Shown here piece by piece: positions 35,147 through 44,006 of a stretch of 64,000 nt of DNA; within the stretch, counting starts at the first letter, position 1; every line of letters begins with the position of its first letter. The notes below the pieces were generated by a model. It was given only the letters and a program-made list of their open reading frames with translations. It did not search any database and had not been told where the DNA came from. The stretch covers positions 868,001-932,000 of the forward strand of contig NZ_JAPEOZ010000001.1 of the NCBI RefSeq assembly GCF_026340655.1. The letters run 5' to 3'. Both the position numbers and the translations under genes were made by a program. Source of the DNA: Streptomyces sp. NBC_01275. GTDB lineage: Bacteria; Actinomycetota; Actinomycetes; Streptomycetales; Streptomycetaceae.

Positions 35147-35965
35147 CTATGCCGGCGGGCGGGTGAAGCCGGTGGCGCCGCCGTCCACCGGGAGCGCCGC
35201 GCCTGTGATGAAGCTGGCTTCGGACGAGGCCAGGAAGAGCACGGCGTCGGCGAGCTCGTCCGGTTCTCCTTCTCGGAGCATGGGAGTGCTGACCCTGACT
35301 CGCTCCCGGAAGGCCTCGGCTCCACCGGGCGGAAGGCCCGTCGTGCGGGCGGCGATGTCGGTGTTCATGCCGCCCGGGATGACGATGTTGACCCGGATTC
35401 CCTCGCCGATGACTTCAGCGGCGAGGATGCGTGTCAGGTGCTCGAGTGCGGCCTTGCTGGTCCCGTAGGCGGCGATTCCCGCGCTGGCCCTTCGACCGGC
35501 TGCAGAGCCGCAGAAGACGACGGCCCCGCCGGGTGCGAGCAAGGGCCTGAGACCCTGCATGAGGAAGAACGAGCCCTTGACGTTGGTGTTGAACACCATG
35601 TCCCAGGTGGCTTCGTCCATGTCGTCGAGGCGCTTGATGCCCGCCCGCCCGGCATTGAGGAAGGCGGCATCGACGTGGTCGACTTGTGCGGTGACCTCCG
35701 TGACAGCAGCCTTGATGCCGACCGGCGAGGAGAGGTCGGCTGCCACGGCGATCGTGCCCTCGCCGATCAGACCGCTCGCGATCTTCAGTCGGTCGGGGTC
35801 GCGCGCGATGATGACCACGCGTGCACCCTCGCGCGCGAACGCCTGTGCGGCTGCCAGTCCCAGTCCTCTGCTGCCGCCGGTGACGAGGCAGGTCTTCCCG
35901 AGGAAACGCTGACGCCGGTCCTCGACGGTCCGGTCGTGGGTTCCGGCGTCAGTCGTGTCGTTCAT
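35147..35965 (-). CDS. SDR-family oxidoreductase
   Basis: A 272-residue classical SDR. The cofactor loop is CLVTGGSRGLGLAAA, the structural motif is FLNAGRAG (in place of NNAG), and the catalytic YxxxK is AAYGTSKAALEHL; VVFCGSAAGR carries the Ser. It lies between the ThDP enzyme (34-bp gap) and the VOC gene (59-bp gap), one operon. Probably reduces or oxidises the product of the ThDP enzyme. Confidence 0.9.
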   Translation of the reverse strand: MNDTTDAGTHDRTVEDRRQRFLGKTCLVTGGSRGLGLAAAQAFAREGARVVIIARDPDRLKIASGLIGEGTIAVAADLSSPVGIKAAVTEVTAQVDHVDAAFLNAGRAGIKRLDDMDEATWDMVFNTNVKGSFFLMQGLRPLLAPGGAVVFCGSAAGRRASAGIAAYGTSKAALEHLTRILAAEVIGEGIRVNIVIPGGMNTDIAARTTGLPPGGAEAFRERVRVSTPMLREGEPDELADAVLFLASSEASFITGAALPVDGGATGFTRPPA

Positions 35966-35999
35966 GGTTCTCCTTCGTGGGGGGGTCAGGAGTGCTGGT

Positions 36000-37736
36000 T
36001 CAAGCGTCGATCTCGATGCCGCCGAACGGAGCTCCGCCGTTCAGGACGCGCTCCTCCGGCGGAATGGGCGCAAGGCTCACGCGCACGTCGATGCACGTCG
36101 GCCTGCGGGCCGCGAGAGCGGCCTCGATCGCCGGGCGGAGCTGGTCGAGTTCCGCGACGTCGACACCGTCCGCACCCAGAGCTCGTGCCACGCCGCTGTA
36201 GGAGCCGTTCTGCAGGCGGTTGTTGGTGACGCGGTCCTGTCCGAAGAAGAACTGCTGGGTGTGCAGGGTGGCGCCCCATGCCTGGTTGTTGAGGACGATC
36301 ACGATGACCGGGAGTCCCGCGCGGACGAGGGTGTCGAACTCGGCGAGGCTGTAGCCGACGGCGCCGTCGCCGGTGACGAGGATGGTCGCCTTGTCGGGGG
36401 TCGCGTACTGGGCTCCGACGGCCACGCCGAAGTTGCTCCCCATCGAGCTGAGGTAGCCGTGCCCGAGGTAGTGGGCCAGCGGGGCGAGGGCGATCGTCTC
36501 GGAGAGCCACAGCTCGGTCAGGGCGCCGTCGACGACCACGGTGGCGTTCTCGGGGACGCTCTCGGCGATCGTGCGGACCGCGAGGTACGGGTGGATCGCG
36601 TCGTCCCCGTGCTCCTCGGTCTCGGCGGCGAGCGCGGATCGCCGGGTGGCGGAGATGTCCCGCAGGGTCTTCAGCCAGTCGTCGCGCCCGGGGGGCACGG
36701 GGCTGTCGCCCAGGCGCTCGTTCAGCACGCCGACCGAGCCGACCGCGTCGGCCTGGATGCCGAGTTCGACCTCCTGCAGACGGCCGAGTTCACGGCCGTC
36801 TGGGTCGATCTGGAAGATCCGCGCGCTCTTCGGGAGCAGTCGTCCGGTGCCGAACTGGGTGGCCATTCCGAAGCGCAGCCCGAGCATCAGGACCAGGTCG
36901 GGCCGCTCGTCCTCGGGGACGGTGGCCAGGGTCTGGAGGAGACCGACGTGCCGCCCGGAGCCGACGATCGCCCCGAGACCCTCCCAGTCGGAGAAGAGAG
37001 GCACTCCGGTACGAGCGGCGAACTCGTGCAACTGAGCCCGTGCGTCGGCAGTGACGAAGGACTTGCCGACCAGCGCGATCGGCCGCTCGGCTGTGCTGAG
37101 CGCCGCGACGATCCGATCGACGCCGTCGGCGGAGGCGATGCCGCTGCCGTCGATCTCGACGCGGTAGTCCTCGGCCTCTTCGACGTCGACCTGCTGGCGG
37201 AGGACGTCCCAGGGAATGTCGAGGAGCACTGGCCCCTTGGGCTCCGACTGAGCTATCCGGATCGCCTGCGCGACCAGGCGGGGGATCAGCTCGGTACGGG
37301 TGACGCGGTGCGCGAACTTGGTCACCGGGGTTGCCATCGCCACCTGGTCGAACCCGGCCTGCTGGTCGTTGACCTGGTCCGTCTCAAGGGGCCCGGAGCC
37401 CACAACATAGAGGACCGGGGTCCGGTCCAGATGTGCGTTGGCGACAGACGTCAGGACGTTGGTGAAGCCGCCGCCGGCCGTGACGACGGCGACCCCCAGG
37501 TTTCCGGTGACCCGCGCATAGCCCTCGGCCGCGTGGCCGGCGTTCATTTCGTGGCGCACGTCGACGATCCGGAGCTTGGCATCCAGGGCGTCCTGGAGGA
37601 TGCCGTCGATGTGTGCTCCGGGCAGGCCGAAGGCGACGTTGACTCCGGCTCGCTGCAGCGTTCGCACGACGAGCCCACTACCGGTTGCGGGTGCCATTCG
37701 GTGATCCGCCCTTCTGGACGTACTCAGGGTTTCCAT
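36000..37736 (-). CDS. Thiamine diphosphate-dependent enzyme (acetolactate synthase/benzoylformate decarboxylase-like)
   Basis: A 578-residue ThDP enzyme. The N-terminal domain has FGLPGAHIDGIL and the catalytic Glu in VRHEMNAGHAAEGYAR. A central domain follows (SDWEGLGAIVGSG, FQIDPDGRELGR). The C-terminal cofactor motif runs from TGDGAVGYSLAEF to VIVLNNQAWG. The start is ATG 37736; ATG 37697 (MAPATGSGLVVRTL) also fits the family. It may act as a 2-oxoacid decarboxylase or carboligase. An IclR-type box lies 81 bp upstream. Confidence 0.88.
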   Translation of the reverse strand: METLSTSRRADHRMAPATGSGLVVRTLQRAGVNVAFGLPGAHIDGILQDALDAKLRIVDVRHEMNAGHAAEGYARVTGNLGVAVVTAGGGFTNVLTSVANAHLDRTPVLYVVGSGPLETDQVNDQQAGFDQVAMATPVTKFAHRVTRTELIPRLVAQAIRIAQSEPKGPVLLDIPWDVLRQQVDVEEAEDYRVEIDGSGIASADGVDRIVAALSTAERPIALVGKSFVTADARAQLHEFAARTGVPLFSDWEGLGAIVGSGRHVGLLQTLATVPEDERPDLVLMLGLRFGMATQFGTGRLLPKSARIFQIDPDGRELGRLQEVELGIQADAVGSVGVLNERLGDSPVPPGRDDWLKTLRDISATRRSALAAETEEHGDDAIHPYLAVRTIAESVPENATVVVDGALTELWLSETIALAPLAHYLGHGYLSSMGSNFGVAVGAQYATPDKATILVTGDGAVGYSLAEFDTLVRAGLPVIVIVLNNQAWGATLHTQQFFFGQDRVTNNRLQNGSYSGVARALGADGVDVAELDQLRPAIEAALAARRPTCIDVRVSLAPIPPEERVLNGGAPFGGIEIDA

Positions 37737-37816
37737 GGAAATCACTGGGGACAGGGCCGTGTCTCAGGCCGTCCGCACCGGAGTCTCCGGCGTGGTCTGG
37801 GGGAGGACAATGGCCG

Positions 37817-37833
37817 TGTTCGTTGGATGGTCA
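37817..37833. promoter_or_regulatory. IclR-box copy 1 (ThDP-SDR-VOC operon)
   Basis: TGTTCGTTGGATGG at 37817-37830 is identical, on the other strand, to 39195-39208 beside the IclR gene. It lies in the 168-bp gap upstream of the ThDP enzyme start. Confidence 0.7.
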
Positions 37834-37904
37834 ACGCCTTGATCGACTTGGGAACATCGAGACCTCGTCGACCGGACCGGCCGGGGCGGAGCCTCCTGGC
37901 CGGT

Positions 37905-39104
37905 TCACACCGAGGCCGAGACAGCGACCTCGGGGTCGTACTCGTAGATCCAGCCGTTCGCTCTGAGTGGGTCGGCCTGCGAGTAGGCGAGGTCGCGTGC
38001 CTGCTGCTCGGGGCCGTCCGGAAGGTGGTTGATGTGAGACCTTCCGTGCGACACCTCCTGCAGGCGTGCCGTGCGGTGTCGACGGAGCTCTTCGTAGCGC
38101 CCCAGCGCCGCGATCGGGTTGTCCGGGTCCTCGGCAAGGCAGAGGGCCAGGACAGCGCCGTCCTCGATCGCCTGGGCGGCGCCCTGGGCGAAGAACGGGA
38201 ACATCGGGTGGGCCGCGTCACCCAGGAGGGTCGCGTTTCCGCGGTTCCAGTGGTCGAGGGGCTCGCGGTCGAGCAACGCCCAGCGCCCCGGCGTGTCTGC
38301 GGCCCTGATCAGCTCCACCAGACGCGGATCCCAGCCGGCGAACTCGTCGAGCAGTTCCTCGAGCGTCGCGGTGGCCGTCCACGACTCGACACTGCTCATT
38401 CCGGCCGGTGCGAAGGCGACGAGGTTGACGTACTCCTCGCCGGAGACCGGGTAGTGCACGAGGTGACGGTCGGGGCCGATCCAGAGGGTCTGGGCGCGCC
38501 GCCTCGCGAACTCGGGCGCCTTCGCCGCCGGTACGAGGGCGCGGAAGGCGCAGATGCCCGACTCCCTGGCCTGAGTCGGACCGACGACGGCGCCGCGCAC
38601 GCGTGAGTGGACTCCGTCGGCGCCGATGAGGATGTCCGGGCTGATCGTGTCACCGTCCTCGAACCGCAGAACCGCCTGGTCGCCTTCGAACTCGACCGAG
38701 ACGCAGCGCTTGCCGAGGTGGACCGAGTGCTCGGGGACAGCCGACCTCAAGGCGTCCAGCAGGTCGGCGCGGTGCGCGGCGTAGGTGTGCTCGCCGTACA
38801 GGCGTTTGCAGCCGTCCTGAAGGTTCTCCGCGGAGAGGACGGCGCCGTTCTCCCAGCGCCGGAACTCCCAGCCGATCTCCATCCGCACCGCGCGCTCGAC
38901 GAACCGGTCCAGCACGCCGAGACGCCGGAGCAGGCGGGCGGCGTTGGGGGCGGCCACCAGGCCGGCACCGACCTCGGTCAGGGCGGCCGCCTGCTCGTAG
39001 ACGTCACTGTCGAAGCCCTTCTCGCGAAGGAAGGCCGCGGCAGCGAGGCCTCCGATGCCGCCGCCCAGGATCGCGATCTTCGGGCCGGCTTCCGTACTCA
39101 TCAT
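37905..39104 (-). CDS. FAD-dependent aromatic monooxygenase (salicylate hydroxylase-like)
   Basis: A 399-residue group A flavoprotein monooxygenase. The FAD loop is IAILGGGIGGLAAAAFLRE, the DG motif is LIGADGVHSRVRG, and the GD motif is ATLLGDAAHPMFPFFAQG, where FFAQGAAQAIEDG is typical of salicylate/6-hydroxynicotinate hydroxylases. It could hydroxylate or decarboxylatively hydroxylate a phenol, feeding hydroxyquinol; this is inference. Two adjacent ATGs (39104 and 39101) are possible. It is divergent from the IclR gene. Confidence 0.92.
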   Translation of the reverse strand: MMSTEAGPKIAILGGGIGGLAAAAFLREKGFDSDVYEQAAALTEVGAGLVAAPNAARLLRRLGVLDRFVERAVRMEIGWEFRRWENGAVLSAENLQDGCKRLYGEHTYAAHRADLLDALRSAVPEHSVHLGKRCVSVEFEGDQAVLRFEDGDTISPDILIGADGVHSRVRGAVVGPTQARESGICAFRALVPAAKAPEFARRRAQTLWIGPDRHLVHYPVSGEEYVNLVAFAPAGMSSVESWTATATLEELLDEFAGWDPRLVELIRAADTPGRWALLDREPLDHWNRGNATLLGDAAHPMFPFFAQGAAQAIEDGAVLALCLAEDPDNPIAALGRYEELRRHRTARLQEVSHGRSHINHLPDGPEQQARDLAYSQADPLRANGWIYEYDPEVAVSASV

Positions 39105-39191
39105 GCTCTTTCACTCCCGTGGACCTTGAGCGAGGTAGGTGACTGGCTGCGGTACGAGACTTCAGCAAGCTGCGCATTGTTAGAACAGAGT

Positions 39192-39208
39192 CATCCATCC
39201 AACGAACA
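39192..39208. promoter_or_regulatory. IclR-box copy 2 (flavin monooxygenase/IclR gap)
   Basis: CCATCCAACGAACA at 39195-39208 is the exact complement of the box at 37817-37830. It lies in the 149-bp divergent gap between the flavin monooxygenase and IclR genes, fitting both autoregulation and control of the monooxygenase. Confidence 0.72.
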
Positions 39209-39253
39209 TGAAAGGTAGAGTGACCGGCGCCGCACATGATGAAGGAGAGGCCC

Positions 39254-40033
39254 ATGCCTCGTGCGAACGAGCCAGGACGCACCGTCAGCTCCCGACTCTG
39301 GGATCTGCTGTTCGCCTTCGACCCCAACAACACCGAGCTGACCCTCGCCGACCTGGTCCGGCGCACCGGCATGCCGCACGCCACCGCCAGGCGCCTGACA
39401 CTCGAACTCGTGGCGGCCGGCGCGCTGGAGCGCACCAGCGACAACCGGTTCGCGATCGGCCTGCCCCTGTGGCGCCTCGGGACCCTCGCACCGCGCGCCG
39501 AGACGCTCCGCAGCGCCGCGCAGCCGTTCGTGGAGGACCTGTACGCGGCGCTTCGCCAGCATGTGCAGCTGGCCGTCCTCCAGGGCGACCAGGCCGTGAT
39601 CATCGAGCGGCTGTCGGCGGTCAACGCCGTCGGTCTGACGTCGCAGGTCGGCAGCCTTCTGCCCTTGCACTGCTCAGGTGTGGGCAAGGTGCTGCTGAGC
39701 CACGGCAGTCCGGCCTTCATCGATGAGGTGCTGGCGGGAAGGCTCCAGCGCTTCACTCCCAAGACGATCGTGGACCCGGCCGAACTCCGTCGCGAACTGG
39801 CGTCCTGCCGCTCGACCGGAACGGTGGTCGTCAAGGAAGAGCTGAGCGAAGGGGCCGAGTCGGTCGCGACGCGCATCGTCGACGGCAGCGGCAAAGTCGT
39901 CGCGGCTCTTTCCGTCGTGGTGGCCGCCGGCTCGATCAAACTGCAAGCGGTCGTGCCCTCCCTGGTCACGAGCGGACTGGGACTGTCCAGGAGTCTCGGC
40001 TGGAGACCGGGCATTCCCATTCGCACCGCGTGA
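39254..40033 (+). CDS. IclR-family transcriptional regulator
   Basis: A 259-residue regulator. The winged helix covers about residues 10-70 (LTLADLVRRTGMPHATARRL, ELVAAGALER). The IclR effector domain follows, with HCSGVGKVLLSHG and RIVDGSGKVVAALSVVV. The ATG at 39254 has AAGGAG six to seven bases upstream; earlier in-frame ATGs at 39236 and 39239 lack one. It probably controls module C through the three matching boxes. Confidence 0.92.
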   Translation: MPRANEPGRTVSSRLWDLLFAFDPNNTELTLADLVRRTGMPHATARRLTLELVAAGALERTSDNRFAIGLPLWRLGTLAPRAETLRSAAQPFVEDLYAALRQHVQLAVLQGDQAVIIERLSAVNAVGLTSQVGSLLPLHCSGVGKVLLSHGSPAFIDEVLAGRLQRFTPKTIVDPAELRRELASCRSTGTVVVKEELSEGAESVATRIVDGSGKVVAALSVVVAAGSIKLQAVVPSLVTSGLGLSRSLGWRPGIPIRTA

Positions 40034-40061
40034 CCCTTCGCGGGGCGAGGAATCCGGCACG

Positions 40062-40481
40062 TCATACCGACGGTTGCCGCCGGGAGAGCTGCATGTGGCC
40101 GAGGCGCCATCCCTCGTCGGTCGAGAACCACACCCGGGTGGCCACGGCCTGCACCAGGAACGGCGGCAGGTCGGGCAGGCGCCGGATGCGCATCTTCTGA
40201 AAGCACGTCACGATGGCCCGTCCCCCTCGCTCACGGCACATCACTTCGCTGGTCTCAGCCTCGACGGTGGGTCCCATGGACGCGTTGTAGCCGAGGAAGT
40301 GCTCGCGGTCATGGACGTTCCCGACCGGGCCGTGGACGATCACACAGTCGCGGAGCATGAGGTGACGCTGCTCCTCGTCGCCCTTTGTGATCGCGACGAG
40401 CCACGCCGCCTCCGCCTGAGCGACCGTGGCCGGCATGCGGTCGTCGTTCGTGCCGGTCGGCTCCGAGTATGCGGTGGTCAT
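40062..40481 (-). CDS. NTF2/SnoaL-like protein C
   Basis: A 139-residue third paralogue: AQAEAAWLVAITKG, CVIVHGPVGNVHD, TCFQKMRI, TRVWFS and LGHMQLSRRQPSV. Unlike copies A and B it has no adjacent Rieske reductase; it converges on the IclR gene and precedes the MFS gene on the same strand by orientation. It may serve the flavin monooxygenase or be left from a lost third Rieske module. Confidence 0.83.
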   Translation of the reverse strand: MTTAYSEPTGTNDDRMPATVAQAEAAWLVAITKGDEEQRHLMLRDCVIVHGPVGNVHDREHFLGYNASMGPTVEAETSEVMCRERGGRAIVTCFQKMRIRRLPDLPPFLVQAVATRVWFSTDEGWRLGHMQLSRRQPSV

Positions 40482-40642
40482 TGTTCGACTCCTGTCCGAG
40501 TGCGTCTGTCGATCGTTGTGTCGTGTACGCCGCGGCCCGCCGCGACTGCCGCTCTTGAGGAGGAGGTGGAGTCGCGGCGGGCGGCCGGTTGACCTGGCCG
40601 GACTGCTACCCGTGTCCCGGCCCAGGCGCGTTCGTCATGCGG

Positions 40643-42352
40643 TCAGTCGGCGAGGGTGTGCGGGTCGTCATCGAGATGAGCCTGGTCCACGCCGCCGCGC
40701 ACGCCGACGAGAATGAGCGCCGCCGCCACGAGAGCCGCCACGCCGGCGAGCACGTACGCGATGGAGTAACTGCTGCTGAGGGCGTCGAAAGCGACGTCCT
40801 TGAGCGGGTTGAAAGGCACCACCTTGCCATCCGGCAGTGTGATGTCGGCCGGCACCGAGTTGGCGCCGAGCGGGCCCGATTGCACGGCGTGCACCGCTGC
40901 CTCGAGCTGTGGTCTCTGATCCGCGGGAGCATGGGCCGCGGATGCCTGGAATGCCTCGTAGGCCTTGCTCAGTGCGGGATCACCGGCCAGCTTGCGGGCG
41001 ATCTCGTCGGAGGCCCGGCCCAGTGCGACAGCACCGGCGATCGCGGGGCCGAGGGCGAACCCGAGGTCCCGGAACGTGCTCGTGACACCACTCGCCATAC
41101 CGGCGAGGTGGTTGGGCAACGTGTTGACGGCGACCGCGGTGATGGAGGCGAAGGCGAGTGCCGAGCCGACACCGGCGAGGATCAGCGGCCCGACGATGGC
41201 GCCGATGGACCGACTGGTCGTCGGGATGACGGCGAACCACAGCCCGCTGGCACCGATGAGGGTCAGGGCCGTGCAGAGAACCCAGCGGGGGTTGTAGCGC
41301 TCGAGCAGCTTGGAGGTGAGGGGCAGCAGTACGAAGCCGATGCCCCCGAAGAAGAGGTAGGCGACGGAGCTCTGCAGTGGGCTGAATCCCTGGATGATGG
41401 TGAGGCGGATACTGGTGCTGTACATGATCACGAGGAACGCGAACATACCGATCAGGGTGACCACCGAGTTCACGGCGAACGCCCGGTTCCGGAACACGCT
41501 CAGGAGAAGCAGCGGCGCGGCCGCACGGCTCTCGGCGAAGACGAACAGCACGAGGAAGACGGCCGCGGCGATGAACGCGATGGCGATCTGGGGGCTCCCC
41601 CAGCCGGTCTCGGAGCCCTGGATCACGGCGTACATCAGAGCGAACAGGCCGAGCGCGGCAGTGATCTGCCCCGGCCAGTCGACGGAGCGGCCCTCGGGCG
41701 AGGCGGAGTTCTGAGCGAGGGCCAGCGACAGGACGACGCTCACCACGGCGATGACAAGGACGCCGACGAAGGCCCATCGCCAGTTCGCGTTCCCGGCCCA
41801 GCCGAGGTCGATCTTGGCGGCGAGGCCTGCCAGCAGCGGGCCGAGGAAGCCGCCGACCGAGAGCGCGGTGGCCCAGATCGCCACGCCACGCGCGCGGGTG
41901 GCGGTGGTGTGCGTACCGGCCGCCACCATGGCCAGGCTCGTCGGGAAGATGGCCGCGGCCCCGATACCACCGAGGACTTGGGCGAGGATCAGCAACGTCA
42001 CCCGGGTGTCGGACGAGTGTCCCGCACCCGGCACCAGGATCGCGAGAGCCGACCCCACGGCAATGAGCGCGGCGCCCCCGACGAGCAGGCGCTTACGGCC
42101 GAAGAGGTCGCCGAACACGCCGAAGCCCAGTCCCAGGGCGGCGACGGGAAGCATGAAGGCCTCGGTGATCCAAGTCAGTTGGGCCGAGGACGGCGCGAGA
42201 TCCTGCTGGATCAGCCCATTGATGAGCGAGGGGACGGAGAGGGCTATCTGCGCGAGGCACACGGCGAGAACCACCGCGGCCAGGGTGCCCGGGGCCAGGG
42301 TGTATCTGCCCCCCTCTCCCTCCGCTGCCTTGGGTGAATCGATCTGAACCAT
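40643..42352 (-). CDS. MFS transporter, DHA2-like (EmrB/QacA)
   Basis: A 569-residue polytopic transporter with about 14 predicted helices. Motif A is GVFGDLFGRKRLLVGG; the family TM5-like segment is VLGGIGAAAIFPTSLAMVA. An unusual soluble loop (about residues 440-530) precedes the last helix. AAGGAG six bases before ATG 42352 decides the start. It probably exports a toxic intermediate or takes up the aromatic substrate; DHA2 members are mostly proton-driven exporters. Confidence 0.9.
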   Translation of the reverse strand: MVQIDSPKAAEGEGGRYTLAPGTLAAVVLAVCLAQIALSVPSLINGLIQQDLAPSSAQLTWITEAFMLPVAALGLGFGVFGDLFGRKRLLVGGAALIAVGSALAILVPGAGHSSDTRVTLLILAQVLGGIGAAAIFPTSLAMVAAGTHTTATRARGVAIWATALSVGGFLGPLLAGLAAKIDLGWAGNANWRWAFVGVLVIAVVSVVLSLALAQNSASPEGRSVDWPGQITAALGLFALMYAVIQGSETGWGSPQIAIAFIAAAVFLVLFVFAESRAAAPLLLLSVFRNRAFAVNSVVTLIGMFAFLVIMYSTSIRLTIIQGFSPLQSSVAYLFFGGIGFVLLPLTSKLLERYNPRWVLCTALTLIGASGLWFAVIPTTSRSIGAIVGPLILAGVGSALAFASITAVAVNTLPNHLAGMASGVTSTFRDLGFALGPAIAGAVALGRASDEIARKLAGDPALSKAYEAFQASAAHAPADQRPQLEAAVHAVQSGPLGANSVPADITLPDGKVVPFNPLKDVAFDALSSSYSIAYVLAGVAALVAAALILVGVRGGVDQAHLDDDPHTLAD

Positions 42353-42585
42353 GGACGACTCCTTGGCGCAAAGCGCTGCTGTCGGAACCGGCGTCCGCTG
42401 CCGGACCCTGCTGTGGGTGCATTTGTCGCGGTCATCCCGGCAACACCGCTGCCGTGCCGCCCCTGAGCCTTGCGGAGTGCCTCCACGCCGCCCTTCCACC
42501 GGACCTGATTCAGGACGCTCGGCGCGGTGGCCGACCCGCCGAGCAGCGTCAAGGTAGGAACGACCCCCGTCACGCTCAACAGCCA

Positions 42586-42602
42586 TGTTCATTGGACGAA
42601 CA
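42586..42602. promoter_or_regulatory. IclR-box copy 3 (MFS/SDR divergent gap)
   Basis: TGTTC-attggac-GAACA is a 17-bp element with perfect 5-bp arms and shares TGTTCRTTGGAYG with the boxes at 37817 and 39192. It lies 92 bp before the SDR start and 234 bp before the MFS start. The rest of 42353-42693 holds no gene. Confidence 0.7.
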
Positions 42603-42693
42603 AGCCGCCGCTGATCCGCGGTCTCGAAGCGCACCATCCCTGGGGGACGGCCTGGCCACGGCCGCCCGGCAGCACCGGAAGGAGCAGTGACTG

Positions 42694-43440
42694 ATGGCTG
42701 GGAGGCTGACGGGCAGGACCGCCGTCGTGACCGGAGGCAGTACGGGCATCGGGCAGGAGATCGCGCGCAGGCTCGCGGCGGAGGGAGCGGACATCGCGGT
42801 CGCGGACATCGATCCGGCCGACGAGACGCGGGACCTCGTCGCGGAGACCGGCCGGCGATTCTTCAGCGACAAGGTCGACGTCTCGGACGAGGACGCCATC
42901 CACGGGTTCGCCGCCCGGGTCCGACGTGAGCTCGGCGCCGCCGACATCCTGGTGAACAACGCGGCCGTCGTTCTTCCGGCCGACATCGACCACGTGACCT
43001 TCGAGGAATGGCGTCGCACCTTCGCCGTCAACGTGGACGGCCCCTTCCTGGCCTCCCGGGCGTTCCTGTCGGACCTGAAGGAGTCCGGGTCGGGACGGAT
43101 CATCAACATCACGTCCGCGAGCTACTGGACTCCGCCGCCTCCCTTCGTCTCCTATGTCTCCGCCAAGGGCGCGCTGAACGGATTCACCTCGGTCCTGGCC
43201 GCCGACCTCGCCGCTCACCACATCACCGTCAACGGCGTCGCAGCGAGCCTGGTCCGGACAGCCACGGCCGCGGAGAAGACGAGCGAGCTCTTCTTCGAGC
43301 AGACCGTGCGGATGCAGAACATCAAGCGGGTCCAGATGCCGGCCGACGTCTCGGGCGTCGTGGCGTTTCTCGCCTCCGACGACGCCGCGTTCATCACGGG
43401 GCAGATCGTCGTCGCGGACGGCGGAAGCACACGCCGCTGA
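42694..43440 (+). CDS. SDR-family oxidoreductase
   Basis: A 248-residue classical SDR: AVVTGGSTGIGQEIARRLA, DILVNNAAVVLP, IINITSAS and the YxxxK in FVSYVSAKGALNG; the end HITGQIVVADGG-like motif reads ITGQIVVADGGSTR. AAGGAG lies nine bases before the ATG. It is divergent from the MFS gene and carries an IclR box upstream. Likely a dehydrogenase of an alcohol or dihydrodiol intermediate. Confidence 0.9.
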   Translation: MAGRLTGRTAVVTGGSTGIGQEIARRLAAEGADIAVADIDPADETRDLVAETGRRFFSDKVDVSDEDAIHGFAARVRRELGAADILVNNAAVVLPADIDHVTFEEWRRTFAVNVDGPFLASRAFLSDLKESGSGRIINITSASYWTPPPPFVSYVSAKGALNGFTSVLAADLAAHHITVNGVAASLVRTATAAEKTSELFFEQTVRMQNIKRVQMPADVSGVVAFLASDDAAFITGQIVVADGGSTRR

Positions 43441-43482
43441 GGGGGCTCTTCGGAGTGGGCGCCCCCCCCTCAGCGGCTCTTC

Positions 43483-43680
43483 CGCGGTTGGCCCGGCTGG
43501 TGACGGCGCCGACCGACGAGGCCCCGGAGCGCCGGCAGGACGCCAGCCGGGCTTTGATCCCCCTGCCCTACCCCAAGCTCCCCGAGCAGCAGTCGGCCCT
43601 GCTCCAGTACGTCGCCGAGCACGACGGCGCGACCGTCCACAAGGCCGCCGACGCGCTGCGGATGATGCCGAACAACGTCC
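43483..43680 (+). pseudogene. Truncated winged-helix (MarR-like) regulator fragment
   Basis: The frame reads LARLVTAPTDEAPERRQD, then PKLPEQQSALLQYVAEHDGA, then TVHKAADALRMMPNNV, an N-terminal MarR-like helix-turn-helix. It breaks off at about 43680, exactly where the minus-strand CoA-transferase fragment begins. There is no start codon context. It is a recombination scar. Confidence 0.5.
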
Positions 43681-44006
43681 GGTCAGAGCCGCCAGGGAGT
43701 CCACCGTGTTGTCGCCGAACGTCTCGCGCACGCGCAGTCCGTCGGGCGTGACGTCGAGCACCGCGTGATCGGTGCAGATGCGGGTCACGCAGCGCACTCC
43801 GGTCAGCGGGTAGGTGCAGGTGGCGACGAGTTTCGGCGTGCCCTGCTTGGTGAGCAGGTCGGTCATCACGTAGAACGACTTCGCGCCGATCGCGAGATCC
43901 ATCGCTCCGCCGACGGCGGGAATCGCGCCGGGCTCGCCCGTCGACCAGTTCGCGAGATCGCCGGTTTCTGACACCTGGAACGCGCCAAGGACACACACGT
44001 CCAGAG
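43681..44006 (-). pseudogene. CoA-transferase subunit B fragment
   Basis: About 105 codons match the C-terminal half of subunit B at 18225-18887: DVCVLGAFQVSETGDLANW, PAVGGAMDLAIGA, CTYPLTGVRCVTRICTDH, LRVRETFGDN. Both ends are missing: the N-terminal half with the catalytic ENG motif, and the last few residues. The remaining 44007-44294 shows only short repeats (AGTCAGAGG twice) and no recognised gene. Confidence 0.8.

Noticed and set aside
9351-43440. Idea that the island is an antibiotic biosynthesis cluster
   Set aside because: SnoaL-like, SDR and Rieske genes occur in such clusters, but there is no PKS, NRPS, terpene or other scaffold enzyme, and the lower aromatic catabolic pathway is complete.
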